Assembly: GCA_023436745.1 (NCBI GenBank)
Contig: JAEZHZ010000256.1
Span: 1 to 61,591 of the forward strand
Direction of reading: 5' to 3'
From: Pseudomonadota bacterium
GTDB lineage: Bacteria > Pseudomonadota > Alphaproteobacteria > Rhizobiales > Devosiaceae
Length of the DNA: 61,591 nt
A program made the translations under genes and the position numbers. The notes beneath the pieces are model-generated. The model searched no databases. It was not told the origin of the DNA and saw only the letters and a program-made list of their open reading frames with translations. This document shows, in pieces, positions 11,301 through 18,361 of this stretch. How positions within the stretch are numbered: the first letter of the stretch is position 1; each line of letters begins with the position of its first letter.

Positions 11301-12711
11301 CGGCAGCTATGCAGGCGGCACGGTCCAGCTCGCATCACTGTCTGCCCAGGGCGGCGGCGGACTGAGCCTGTCCGGCTCCGGCAGCATCCCGCTCGCCGGG
11401 TCCGGGCTCGACCTGCGCCTGACCGGCTCCGCCCCCCTGGCACTCGGCAACCGCTGGCTGGCGGATCGCGGCGGGCAATTGAGCGGCGTGCTCAACCTCG
11501 ATGCCCGCGTCGGCGGCAGCCTCGCGAGCCCCACCTTTGGCGGCACCGTCTCGACGACCAATGCCGGCTATGTCGATCCCGAACTCAACCTGCGCCTTGT
11601 CGGCGTGTCGGGCAGCGCGACGCTTGACGGCACGAACCTCGTTATCCAGCGGCTCAGCGGCAGCTCGGCCACCGGCGGCACCGTATCGGCCTCCGGCTCG
11701 ATCGGCCTGTCAGGTGGCTTCCCCGCCAACCTGACCCTCGCCCTGCGCAGTGCCCGTTACGCCGATGGCGACCTGTTCGTCGCCACGCTGTCGGGCGACC
11801 TCGCCCTGACCGGCAACCTGACCGGCAATCCGCTGCTCAGCGGCAGCGTGATGGTGGAGCAAGCCAACATCACCGTGCCGAACGCCTTCGGCGGCGCTGC
11901 GCAGCTCATCGATGTCGAACATCTGCACATGCCGCGGCCGGTCGCCGTGACGCTGGAGCGCGCACGCATCGATGTCGCCCCTGGCGCACCGGTGCCCCAG
12001 TCCCGCCCGGCCGGCCTGCTGCTCGACGTCAACATCGATGCACCCAACCAGGTCTACATCCGCGGCCGGGGTCTCGATGCGGAAGCCGGCGGTTCGGTGC
12101 GCATCACCGGCCCCGTCAACAACATCCAGCCGGTGGGCGCATTCACCCTGATCCGGGGACGGCTCTCCCTGCTAGGCCAGCGCATCACCTTCGACACCGG
12201 CACCGTGACGCTGGTGGGAGACCTCGACCCCTTCCTCAACCTCGTGGCGAGCACCGAGGGGGATGGCATCACCGTATTCGTGACAGTTTCCGGACGTGTC
12301 TCGGAGGTGGATGTGTCCTTCACCTCGAACCCGCCCCTGCCGCAGGACGAGGTGCTGAGCAGGCTGATCTTCAACCGCTCCCTCAACGAGCTTTCGCCGT
12401 TCCAGCTTGCCCGCCTCGCAGCGGCCGCTGCCGAACTCGTCGGCGGCGGCAGCGGGGGTGGTCTGGTCGATGATCTTCGCGGCGCGGCGGGGCTGGCCGA
12501 TCTCGATGTGGTCACGGACGAACAGGGTAACCTCGCCGTGCAGGCCGGCACCTACATCCAGGACAATGTGTATCTCGGTGTCACGGCCGGAGCGAACGGG
12601 CAGAGCCGCGTGAACATCAACCTCGATGTCACCAACGACCTCACCGTCCGCGGTTCGGCCGGCCAGAACGGGGACACCAGCCTCGGTGTCTTCTACGAGC
12701 GCGACTACTAG
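8371..12711 (+). CDS. tamB: Translocation and assembly module protein TamB (DUF490)
   Basis: Very long (1446 residues) inner-membrane-anchored periplasmic protein that partners TamA. A signal-anchor (SLALVTLSATALALAAPALG) is followed by more than a thousand residues of repetitive beta-rich, Ala/Gly/Asp/Leu-rich sequence, as expected for the beta-taco groove of AsmA-like/TamB proteins. The C-terminal 300 residues carry the conserved DUF490/TamB domain, including VYIRGRGLDAEAGGSV, LIRGRLSLLGQRITFDTGT in part, and LPQDEVLSRLIFNRS. The start codon overlaps the tamA stop, so the two proteins are made together. The length is normal for alphaproteobacterial TamB. Confidence 0.93.
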   Translation: MKKLTPTFRSLALVTLSATALALAAPALGQQDILSLSDEEQKDWLTSFVQDRLSTPERQIRLSNIDGVLGSNVSIREITISDAEGVWLRVNNASLNWNQAALFLGRLEVNSLTADSIEYLRNPVPSDQPNLPAPEAGTFQIPDFPVAVILQQLSVPVVTFGENVFGLGSEISLAGAFRLESGNLDASLDIVRLDGPGGTLDLDLDYLRDTNVLDLGLVLNEPENGVLANLLNIEGRPAVSLSLTGTGPVSDLRADLNLAANGQTALAGITTISQVAEGFSVDADLRGPLSTLIAEPYRPFFGAETALTADALVRSGGGVTIDAFRLSGGQLSVEGSAATTPDNFLQRLDVDAVIADASGAPVTLPVPGAATRIGSARLTIDYGVDAGDTWSASIDASGFESTDFAADTVQFDVGGVAANLSDPAGRRLTFNGDGAVSGITATLEVEAALGDSIGLGVAGLWNAGEPIELAEFRVAAANLTAALTGQLDGFDFKGDVALETSSIAPFSGLAGRDLDGALSLQATGLIQPLSGGFDLVLDGTGTGLQVDDEVADRLLAGTVELEGRLARTEAGLKADAFRLGNQQLQLTANGTYASTVADFGLSLDLADLSLVTDAGSGAVRVVGTARGEEGVVDLSLVGTIAEGRLGDRALRDATLRFDGTTSDAGLAGTISGEAALDGHRTLLSADLAADSDALALSQIDFQAAGTRITGGVTRAAATGLLDGSLSLVSPDVSVPAALLLLDAQGAINADVALAADGDRQSATVRADVANLRLDTVRIGAADINATVADLFGVPAIDGSASATNVAAGGVTVDRLTARASQSGGATSFDAQARLATGTDVDVAGSLAPVENGFRLALDRANLDQGSLSARLAQPATLEVIGESVRLDAIRFDVGSGSITATGTAGSSLDITADVRSLPLSIANAFAPDLALGGTLDGRASITGSSSDPQVRFEASATGVNAAALRDLGVTGVSATASGSYAGGTVQLASLSAQGGGGLSLSGSGSIPLAGSGLDLRLTGSAPLALGNRWLADRGGQLSGVLNLDARVGGSLASPTFGGTVSTTNAGYVDPELNLRLVGVSGSATLDGTNLVIQRLSGSSATGGTVSASGSIGLSGGFPANLTLALRSARYADGDLFVATLSGDLALTGNLTGNPLLSGSVMVEQANITVPNAFGGAAQLIDVEHLHMPRPVAVTLERARIDVAPGAPVPQSRPAGLLLDVNIDAPNQVYIRGRGLDAEAGGSVRITGPVNNIQPVGAFTLIRGRLSLLGQRITFDTGTVTLVGDLDPFLNLVASTEGDGITVFVTVSGRVSEVDVSFTSNPPLPQDEVLSRLIFNRSLNELSPFQLARLAAAAAELVGGGSGGGLVDDLRGAAGLADLDVVTDEQGNLAVQAGTYIQDNVYLGVTAGANGQSRVNINLDVTNDLTVRGSAGQNGDTSLGVFYERDY

Positions 12712-12780
12712 CCGCCGCGGAGGTTGACGCGCCCGCCCGGCCGAAGCACCCTTGCGGCTCCCCCAACCGCACGTGGTTCC

Positions 12781-13557
12781 ATGTACCAGCTTCTCGATCC
12801 CAGCCGTTTCGTCGTGTTCATCACCGGTGCCACCTCCGGCTTCGGCGCCGCGGCGGCGCGCCGCTACGTCGCTGCCGGCGGCAAGGTGATCGCCACCGGT
12901 CGGCGCGGCGATCGCCTCGAGGCTCTGCAGCAGGAACTTGGCGCAGACAATTGCCATACGATCGAGCTCGACGTGCGCGACCGCGCCGCCATGGAGCGGG
13001 CGATCGCCGGCATTCCTGCCCCATTCGACCGGATCAATATAGTGCTGGCCAACGCGGGGCTTGCGCTTGGACTGCAGCCGGCGGCCGAGGCCGATCTCGA
13101 TGACTGGCAGACCATGATCGACACCAACGTCTCGGGGCTGGTCTACACCATCCGCCTGCTGCTTCCGGGCCTGATCGAGCGCGGCGGCGGGCACGTGGTG
13201 ACGCTGGGCTCCGTTGCCGGCGAATACGCCTACCCCGGCGGTTCGGTCTATGGCGCCACCAAGGCCTTCGTGCGCCACTTCGCCCTCAATCTCCGCTCGG
13301 ACCTGCAGGGCAAGAATGTGCGCGTCACCGACATCGAGCCCGGCCTGACCGAAACCGAGTTCTCGCTCGTCCGCTTCAAGGGTGACGACCAGAAGGCCGC
13401 CCAGCCCTATGCCGGCACAAGGGCGATGACCGCCGAGGACATTGCTGAATCGATCTTCTGGGCCACGTCGCTGCCGGAGCATGTGAACGTCAACAAGATC
13501 CAGTTGATGGCGACCACACAGGCGATCGGCCCGTTCGACATCTATCGCGGGCCCTAG
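12781..13557 (+). CDS. ydfG: YdfG-type short-chain dehydrogenase (3-hydroxy acid / malonic semialdehyde reductase-like)
   Basis: NADP-dependent SDR oxidoreductase, 258 residues. The cofactor motif TGATSGFG lies near residue 15, NAGLALG near 95, and the catalytic Ser..Tyr-x3-Lys set appears as GSVAG and YGATK. The segments ATKAFVRHFALNLRSDL, VRVTDIEPGL and RFKGDD closely resemble E. coli YdfG, which reduces malonic semialdehyde and oxidises 3-hydroxy acids such as L-allo-threonine. I chose ATG 12781. The open frame upstream from a TTG at 12724 adds a low-complexity segment absent from the family. The gene stands alone 69 bp after tamB. Confidence 0.85.
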   Translation: MYQLLDPSRFVVFITGATSGFGAAAARRYVAAGGKVIATGRRGDRLEALQQELGADNCHTIELDVRDRAAMERAIAGIPAPFDRINIVLANAGLALGLQPAAEADLDDWQTMIDTNVSGLVYTIRLLLPGLIERGGGHVVTLGSVAGEYAYPGGSVYGATKAFVRHFALNLRSDLQGKNVRVTDIEPGLTETEFSLVRFKGDDQKAAQPYAGTRAMTAEDIAESIFWATSLPEHVNVNKIQLMATTQAIGPFDIYRGP

Positions 13558-13607
13558 CCCGACAACCATGCCGCCGGCCGCGCGTTGATCCGGGGAGGAG
13601 ATTTGCC

Positions 13608-13814
13608 ATGCCCAGGCCCCCGGACGACGTCACCCGCATCAATGAAGAAGCCAACCGCCGCTTCAACGGCCCCGACCGTCGCCAGCCGCACACGCCGCGG
13701 AAGGACGAGGACGTCGAGACCATCAACGAGGAGGCCAACGCCGAGTTCTACGGCGATGACGCTGAGCCCGAGATCGGCACCGGCGTCGGCGGCATCAGCG
13801 GCAACCCGGACTAG
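13608..13814 (+). CDS. Small acidic protein with duplicated INEEAN motif
   Basis: I do not recognise this 68-residue protein. It has a strong ribosome-binding site (GGGGAGGAG at 13592-13600) before the ATG, so it is probably translated. It contains two copies of one module 28 residues apart: DDVTRINEEANRRFNG at residues 6-21 and EDVETINEEANAEFYG at 34-49. The protein is charged, rich in Asp, Glu, Asn and Arg, and has no signal peptide or membrane segment. It ends with a glycine-rich GTGVGGISGN tail. The stop overlaps the convergent gene's stop at 13811-13814. Confidence 0.7.
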   Translation: MPRPPDDVTRINEEANRRFNGPDRRQPHTPRKDEDVETINEEANAEFYGDDAEPEIGTGVGGISGNPD

Positions 13815-14086
13815 AGCTCCCGCCGCCGCTTGATCTCGAGGATGCGCTCGGTGTCGCCCGGCTGGAGGAACTGGCCTCGCTCGAGGATCTCCAGCGTATA
13901 TTCCTCATAGGTGAGCCCGAGCTTGGCGGCGCGCCGTGCTCGCATCACCGCGATCTCGGCGGGGATGCCGTGATACGCGTCGTGCACTGCCGCCTTCCAC
14001 TCGAAATACCGGCCGAAGCCACCGTTGCCCCATTCGCGGGCTGGCTCCTCCAGTGGCGGTCCGCCATTGTGTCCGATCTCTCCCAT
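13811..14086 (-). CDS. Small conserved protein with N-terminal GHNGGPPL motif
   Basis: A 91-residue protein of unknown function. The N-terminus MGEIGHNGGPPLE carries the GHNGGPPL motif that recurs at the start of small alphaproteobacterial proteins. The rest is a predicted helical, charged domain (WKAAVHDAYHGIPAEIAVMRARRA.. and YEEYTLEILERGQFL in parts). No catalytic residues or membrane segments are evident. It starts 2 bp after the XRE/cupin regulator gene and is probably co-transcribed with it. It overlaps the convergent small gene at its 3' end by four bases. Confidence 0.7.
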   Translation of the reverse strand: MGEIGHNGGPPLEEPAREWGNGGFGRYFEWKAAVHDAYHGIPAEIAVMRARRAAKLGLTYEEYTLEILERGQFLQPGDTERILEIKRRREL

Positions 14087-14088
14087 GA

Positions 14089-14655
14089 TCAGCTCCGGCT
14101 CAGCGCCACCTGGTAGGTGACAGGGACATCCGTCTCATTGGCGAACACCACCTCGCCCGGCGGGCCGAACCCGAGCGCATCGCCGGCTTCGAGGATGTGC
14201 CGCTCTCCGCCCTCGGTGAGGCTCAGCCGCCCTTCGAGCACCACCACGACCTGACGGATGCGGGCATAGGACGAGGCCGGAAGCGCCACCGACTTTCCCG
14301 GTGGCATGGTCACGCGCACCAGTTCCACCGGATGGTCCGGCCGTCCGAACACCTGCCGGCGCACATATCCGGTTTCGGGGTCGGTCCATTCCGGCTGGTC
14401 GGCGGCCCGGACCAGCCGCTCCCCGCCACTCTCCGCCAGCGTCAGCAGCCCAGCCAACGTCAGGTCGAATGCGGTTGCCAGTCGCAGCAGCACCACGGCG
14501 GTGGGGCTGACGTCACCGCGTTCGATCTTGCTGATGGCCGCCTTCGAGACACCGGACCTCTCCGCCAATTCTGCCAGCGACCAGTTCCGCGCCTCCCGCT
14601 CGAGCTTCAGCCGCCGCGCTAGTCTCTGGCTGCTGTCGTTCACCAAAGTGTCCAT
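14089..14655 (-). CDS. XRE-family transcriptional regulator with C-terminal cupin domain
   Basis: DNA-binding regulator of 188 residues. An XRE helix-turn-helix spans about residues 9-63 (LKLEREARNWSLAELAERSG.. then VSKAAISKIERGDVSP). A cupin ligand-binding domain covers about 110-185 (GKSVALPASSYARIRQVVVVLEG, in parts, to LEAGDALGFGPPGE). Such XRE-cupin proteins sense small metabolites, and the ligand here is unknown. The ATG lies inside a perfect inverted repeat at 14645-14666 that is likely its own operator. It follows epmB by 38 bp on the same strand and may be partly co-transcribed with it. Confidence 0.88.
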   Translation of the reverse strand: MDTLVNDSSQRLARRLKLEREARNWSLAELAERSGVSKAAISKIERGDVSPTAVVLLRLATAFDLTLAGLLTLAESGGERLVRAADQPEWTDPETGYVRRQVFGRPDHPVELVRVTMPPGKSVALPASSYARIRQVVVVLEGRLSLTEGGERHILEAGDALGFGPPGEVVFANETDVPVTYQVALSRS

Positions 14656-14666
14656 ACAGACACTTT
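14645..14666. promoter_or_regulatory. Inverted-repeat operator over the XRE regulator start codon
   Basis: AAAGTGTC (14645-14652), a 6-bp spacer and GACACTTT (14659-14666) form a perfect 8-bp inverted repeat. The minus-strand ATG of the XRE-cupin gene (14653-14655) sits in the spacer. This is the expected size for a dimeric XRE repressor site and suggests autoregulation. Confidence 0.6.
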
Positions 14667-14693
14667 AAGATATGCATCCGGTCGGCGCAAGGC

Positions 14694-15728
14694 TCAGAGT
14701 TGGTCCCGGTACTCGTGCTCCTGCCCCTGCCAGTCCCTGACGGTGAAGCACCCGTCGCCGCCGGTCACGGCGCTGTCCGCCAGCACCGACTTGCCGTGGC
14801 CGCCCGGGATATCGAGCACGTAGGTGGGCTGGGCCAGTCCCGAGATCCGTCCGCGCAACGCCGACACCAGCCGTTGCCCATCCTCGATGCCGACACGGAA
14901 ATGACTGGTGCCCGGCGCCAGGTCCGGATGGTGCAGGTAGTACGGTTTGATCCGGTTTTCGACGAACGTCTTCATCAGCGCCGCCAGCGTCTCGACGTCG
15001 TCATTGACGCCGCGCAGCAGCACGGACTGGCTGACGAGCACGATGCCCGCATCGGCCAGCAACGCCACAGCCGCACGCGCCCGGTGGGTGAACTCGCGCG
15101 CATGGTTTGCATGGACTGCCAGATAGGTCGCCTTGCCGCTGGCGCGCAGCGCCGCAACCATCGCCGCGTCGATGCGCTCCGGCTCCACTACCGGCACCCG
15201 TGTGTGGAACCGGACGATCCTGACGTGCTCGATCTCCGCCAACCGCCGCATGATCGCCTCGAGCCGCCGCGGCGAGAGCACCAGCGGATCACCGCCGGTC
15301 AGGATCACCTCCCAGACTTCCGGATGTGCCGCGATATAGCCGATGGCAGCGTCGAGCTCGCTGGCGGTGAGCGTGCCCAGACCTTCGGGACCCACCATCT
15401 CGCGCCGGAAGCAGAAGCGGCAATAGACGGGGCAGACATGCACAGCCTTGAGCAGCACCCGGTCGGGGTAGCGATGAACGATGCCTTCGACTGGCGAGTG
15501 CGACAGGTCTCCTATCGGGTCCGCCAACTCCTCCGGCCTCGTCACCAGCTCGGCGGGGTTCGGCACGAACTGCCGTGCGATCGGGTCGTCCGGATCGCCG
15601 CGTTCGATCAGTTCAGCCATGGCCGGGCTGATGGCGACGGCGTAGCGCTCCGCCACCTGCTTGAGCGCGGGAGCGCGCTCCACGAGGCCCGTTGCCGCCA
15701 GTTCATCGATGGAGCGCAGGGTCGTCAT
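14694..15728 (-). CDS. epmB: EF-P lysine beta-aminomutase EpmB (KamA-family radical SAM enzyme)
   Basis: Radical SAM, PLP-dependent lysine 2,3-aminomutase homologue that makes (R)-beta-lysine for elongation factor P modification. The protein has 344 residues. The 4Fe-4S cluster motif CPVYCRFC places cysteines at 99, 103 and 106. The GGDPLVLSPRRL segment is the KamA-type SAM-binding region. The PLP lysine is probably in the C-terminal GGHGK motif. I chose ATG 15728, which overlaps the epmA stop (ATGA), over the upstream ATG at 15746. Short chain length and its place between epmA and efp favour EpmB over a catabolic lysine aminomutase. Confidence 0.9.
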   Translation of the reverse strand: MTTLRSIDELAATGLVERAPALKQVAERYAVAISPAMAELIERGDPDDPIARQFVPNPAELVTRPEELADPIGDLSHSPVEGIVHRYPDRVLLKAVHVCPVYCRFCFRREMVGPEGLGTLTASELDAAIGYIAAHPEVWEVILTGGDPLVLSPRRLEAIMRRLAEIEHVRIVRFHTRVPVVEPERIDAAMVAALRASGKATYLAVHANHAREFTHRARAAVALLADAGIVLVSQSVLLRGVNDDVETLAALMKTFVENRIKPYYLHHPDLAPGTSHFRVGIEDGQRLVSALRGRISGLAQPTYVLDIPGGHGKSVLADSAVTGGDGCFTVRDWQGQEHEYRDQL

Positions 15729-16783
15729 TCCGCCACCGGCGCCCATAGCACCTGTTCGATCCGCTGGGCCCCCGTCGCCAGCATCACCAGCCGGTCCAAG
15801 CCCAGGGCGACGCCGCTGGCTTCAGGCATCAGCGCCAGCGCAGCGAGGAAATCCTCATCCACTGGATAGGTCTCGTTGTAGAGCCGTTGCTTCTCAAGCA
15901 TCTCGGCGGCGAAACGGCGGCGCTGCTCCTCGGGATCCGTGAGTTCGCCGAAGCCATTCGCCAGTTCAACGCCCGCGGCATAGATTTCGAAGCGCTCGCT
16001 CACCCGCCGGTCGGCCGGCACCCGCCGCGCCAGGGCGGCCTCCGCCGCGGGGTAGCGATCGAGCACGGTGATCCGCCCGTTGCCAAGCCGGGGCTCCACC
16101 GTCTCGACCAGGATCCAGCTGAACAGATAGCTCCAGCTCCGGTCGTCCGGCACCGCCATGCCACGGCGCGCCATCTCCGCCGCAAGCTTCTCCCCGTCCG
16201 CAACGCCATCGGCATCGATGGTCACGAGCAGGTCGATCCCCGCATGACTGAAGAAAGCCTCCGCCACGCTCACCCGCTCCACCTCCGCCCGCGGATCGCA
16301 CTGCCGGCCGCGGAAGCTGAACCCGTTGATGCCGGTTGCATCCGCCGCCAGCCTGATGATCGCAATGCAATCCTCGATCACCGCGTCGTATGGCTCTTCC
16401 GCCCGGTACCACTCCAGCATGGTGAACTCGGGATGGTGCAGCGCGCTGCGCTCGCGGTTTCGCCACACATGCTGCAGGCTCGCGATCCGCCGCTCGCCTG
16501 CCGCCAGCAGCTTCTTCATGGTGAACTCGGGCGAGGTGTGCAGGTACATCCGCTGCCCCACCCCGTCATTGCCGATCATCTCGGTGGCAAAGGCATGCAG
16601 ATGCGTCTCGTTGCCGGGCGAGCGCTGCAGGCCGGGAGGGTCGACGATGAGGAAGTCCCGCTCCATCAGGTATCCGCGAACTGCAGCATCGATACGGTTG
16701 CGCGCCAGCAGGATCGGCCGGCGGTCGGCATGCACCGAGGGCGTCCACCATGGCGAGGCAGCGCTGGAACGGGTGGGGTTCAT
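15725..16783 (-). CDS. epmA: EF-P--(R)-beta-lysine ligase EpmA (GenX/PoxA, class II LysRS-like)
   Basis: Truncated class II lysyl-tRNA synthetase paralogue that transfers beta-lysine to elongation factor P. The 352-residue protein lacks the anticodon-binding N-terminal domain of LysRS. The class II motifs are visible: RNRERSALHHPEFTMLEWYRA carries motif 2 in parts (R..E and HHPEF), and the C-terminal GVALGLDRLVML is motif 3. ERFEIYAAGVELANGFGEL is typical of the family. It is divergent from efp across 129 bp and overlaps epmB, so writer, substrate and aminomutase lie together. Confidence 0.92.
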   Translation of the reverse strand: MNPTRSSAASPWWTPSVHADRRPILLARNRIDAAVRGYLMERDFLIVDPPGLQRSPGNETHLHAFATEMIGNDGVGQRMYLHTSPEFTMKKLLAAGERRIASLQHVWRNRERSALHHPEFTMLEWYRAEEPYDAVIEDCIAIIRLAADATGINGFSFRGRQCDPRAEVERVSVAEAFFSHAGIDLLVTIDADGVADGEKLAAEMARRGMAVPDDRSWSYLFSWILVETVEPRLGNGRITVLDRYPAAEAALARRVPADRRVSERFEIYAAGVELANGFGELTDPEEQRRRFAAEMLEKQRLYNETYPVDEDFLAALALMPEASGVALGLDRLVMLATGAQRIEQVLWAPVAE

Positions 16784-16912
16784 TTGACCTTTGTCACCGT
16801 CGAGTCTGGCGGATTGTCGCGGAATAGGATATCGGGCCCTCGACAGAGATATATCGGCGCCTGGACGGTCTGCCCTCTACGACGCGCCACCGAAACGAAC
16901 AAGGAAGAATCC

Positions 16913-17482
16913 ATGGTCAAGGTCATCGCCTCGTCGCTCCGCAAGGGCAACGTCGTCGAACAGGATGGCAATCTGCACGTCATCCTGACCGCCGAGAACG
17001 TACACCCTGGCAAGGGCAACTCGGTGACGAACGTCACCATGCGCCGCATCTCCGACGGCGTGAAGGTGATTGGCCGCTGGCGCACGGTCGAAATGGTCGA
17101 GAAGGCCGATGTCGATGATCGCGAGTACGACTACCTCTACTCTGACGGCGAAGGGCACCACTTCATGGAGCCCCAGAGCTACGAGCAGATCACCGTTCCC
17201 GACGACGTGATCGGCGACCAGAAGGCCTACCTCACCGATGGCATGAAGGTTCACCTGATGACCCACGAGGGCATCGCGCTCTCGATGGAACTGCCCCAGC
17301 GCCTGACCTTCGAGATCGTCGAGACGGAGCCCGTCGTAAAGGGCCAGACAGCCTCCTCCTCCTACAAGCCGGCTGTGCTCAACAACGGCCTGCGCGTGAT
17401 GGTGCCGCCCCACATCGACACCGGCACCCGTATCGTGATCCTCACCGAGGACAATTCCTACGTCGAACGCGCCAAGGACTGA
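16913..17482 (+). CDS. efp: Elongation factor P
   Basis: Ribosome-binding translation factor of 189 residues that relieves stalling at polyproline stretches. Three beta-barrel domains are expected. The domain I loop HPGKGNS carries Lys34, the same position that is beta-lysylated in E. coli EF-P, which matches the adjacent epmA and epmB. The C-terminal signature is visible at DTGTRIVILTEDNSYVERA. The ATG at 16913 is preceded by AAGGAAGAA (16901-16909). The open frame extends upstream to 15887, but that part is antisense to epmA and is rejected. A strong palindromic terminator follows. Confidence 0.96.
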   Translation: MVKVIASSLRKGNVVEQDGNLHVILTAENVHPGKGNSVTNVTMRRISDGVKVIGRWRTVEMVEKADVDDREYDYLYSDGEGHHFMEPQSYEQITVPDDVIGDQKAYLTDGMKVHLMTHEGIALSMELPQRLTFEIVETEPVVKGQTASSSYKPAVLNNGLRVMVPPHIDTGTRIVILTEDNSYVERAKD

Positions 17483-17501
17483 TCCGGCGCCTCGCAGACG
17501 A

Positions 17502-17525
17502 AAACGGGCCCCGCGGGGCCCGTTT
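17502..17525. terminator. Bidirectional intrinsic terminator after efp
   Basis: A perfect 12-bp inverted repeat (AAACGGGCCCCG at 17502-17513 and its complement at 17514-17525), followed by TTT-rich sequence on the plus strand and preceded by an A-run. It sits between the efp stop and the convergent DUF2934 stop, so it can terminate both. Confidence 0.85.
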
Positions 17526-17750
17526 CTATTTGTCGTCCTCGATCTCGTCGGCGGCTTCCAGCCAGTTCGCTTCGGCGCGGCCGGGGGGCGTGCCCTCGGC
17601 GAGCCAGCGGTCGTAGGCGAGCTGGCGCTGATGCATATCCTTGGCCCTGAGCCAGTAGTTGAAGCTCTCCCCCTCCGGACGGCCATCCTGTTCCCACAGG
17701 AAGTATGCCGTCCTTCGGATTGCCTCGGCGAGGCTCGAGTTCTTCAGCAT
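17526..17750 (-). CDS. DUF2934 domain protein
   Basis: A 74-residue protein of the DUF2934 type: an AEAIRRTAYFLWEQDGRPEG segment followed by YWLRAKDMHQRQ matches the family's aromatic and W-rich helical repeat. Two further W-containing stretches follow. Function is unknown; these proteins are common in rhizobia and are often found beside stress genes. It ends directly at the efp terminator palindrome and lies 31 bp downstream of the ferritin-like gene on the same strand, so the two are probably co-transcribed. Confidence 0.75.
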   Translation of the reverse strand: MLKNSSLAEAIRRTAYFLWEQDGRPEGESFNYWLRAKDMHQRQLAYDRWLAEGTPPGRAEANWLEAADEIEDDK

Positions 17751-17781
17751 CGTCGCAATGCCGCCCGGCGAGGAGTTGAGG

Positions 17782-18273
17782 TCAGGCAGCCTTCTGGTTG
17801 GAGTCTGCCTCTGCCACCTGGGTCAGCTTCTTGTCCGTCGCGATCTCTTCCTGCAGGTTCTGGTCCAGCAGCTTCACGGCGTCATTCAGCCCCAGCTGGC
17901 GCGCCCAGGTCTTCAGGGTGCCGTAGCGGGCGATTTCGTAGTGTTCGACAGCCTGAGCGGAGGACACCAGACCAGCGTCGAGGGCCTGGGTGCCCTTGAA
18001 CTCCGTCATGATCTCCTTGCCTTCCTCGATGATGCCGAGGATGGCATCGCAGGTCTTGCCGCGCGGCGCCTTGCCGATCAGCTCGAACACCTGCTCCAGC
18101 CGCTCGATCTGGCCTTCGGTCTCCATCGCGTGCTGCTCGAAACCGGCGCGGACCTGCTCCGACTCTGCGGCCCTTGCCATCTTCGGCAGCGTCTTCAGGA
18201 TCTGCTTTTCGGCGTAGTAGATGTCCTTCAGGGTGTCGAGGAAGAGATCTTCAAGGGTCTTTTCGCTAGCCAT
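17782..18273 (-). CDS. Ferritin-like DUF892 protein (YciE/YciF type)
   Basis: A 163-residue four-helix-bundle protein of the DUF892 family, which includes the stress-induced YciE and YciF proteins. The N-terminal signature LEDLFLDTLKDIYYAEKQIL is characteristic. Candidate metal ligands are spread over the helices: E in DIYYAEKQ, EQHAMETEGQIERLE, EHYEIARYGTL and the late EEIATDKKL. A di-iron or di-metal role is inferred from the family and not shown. No signal peptide is present. It has its own 88-bp upstream gap and sits upstream of the DUF2934 gene. Confidence 0.85.
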   Translation of the reverse strand: MASEKTLEDLFLDTLKDIYYAEKQILKTLPKMARAAESEQVRAGFEQHAMETEGQIERLEQVFELIGKAPRGKTCDAILGIIEEGKEIMTEFKGTQALDAGLVSSAQAVEHYEIARYGTLKTWARQLGLNDAVKLLDQNLQEEIATDKKLTQVAEADSNQKAA

Positions 18274-18361
18274 TGTGTCGTTCTCCGATCAAAGGGGTGA
18301 GACTGCCCCTGCAACGGAGAGACCCGACGGTGGTTCCTGCCGGCGGCAAAAGATGGTGGGC

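Noticed and set aside
14700..15869. 389-codon plus-strand open frame across epmB and epmA
   Set aside because: It is antisense to two well-supported genes and shows no known motif; high GC makes such frames common here.
15887..16912. Long N-terminal extension of the efp open frame
   Set aside because: The upstream part is antisense to epmA. The true start has an AAGGAAGAA ribosome site and gives the normal 189-residue EF-P.
16784..16912. Sigma70-type promoter boxes in the epmA-efp intergenic region
   Set aside because: Several TTG and TAT-like stretches exist but no pair has convincing spacing, so I call only a divergent promoter region without coordinates.
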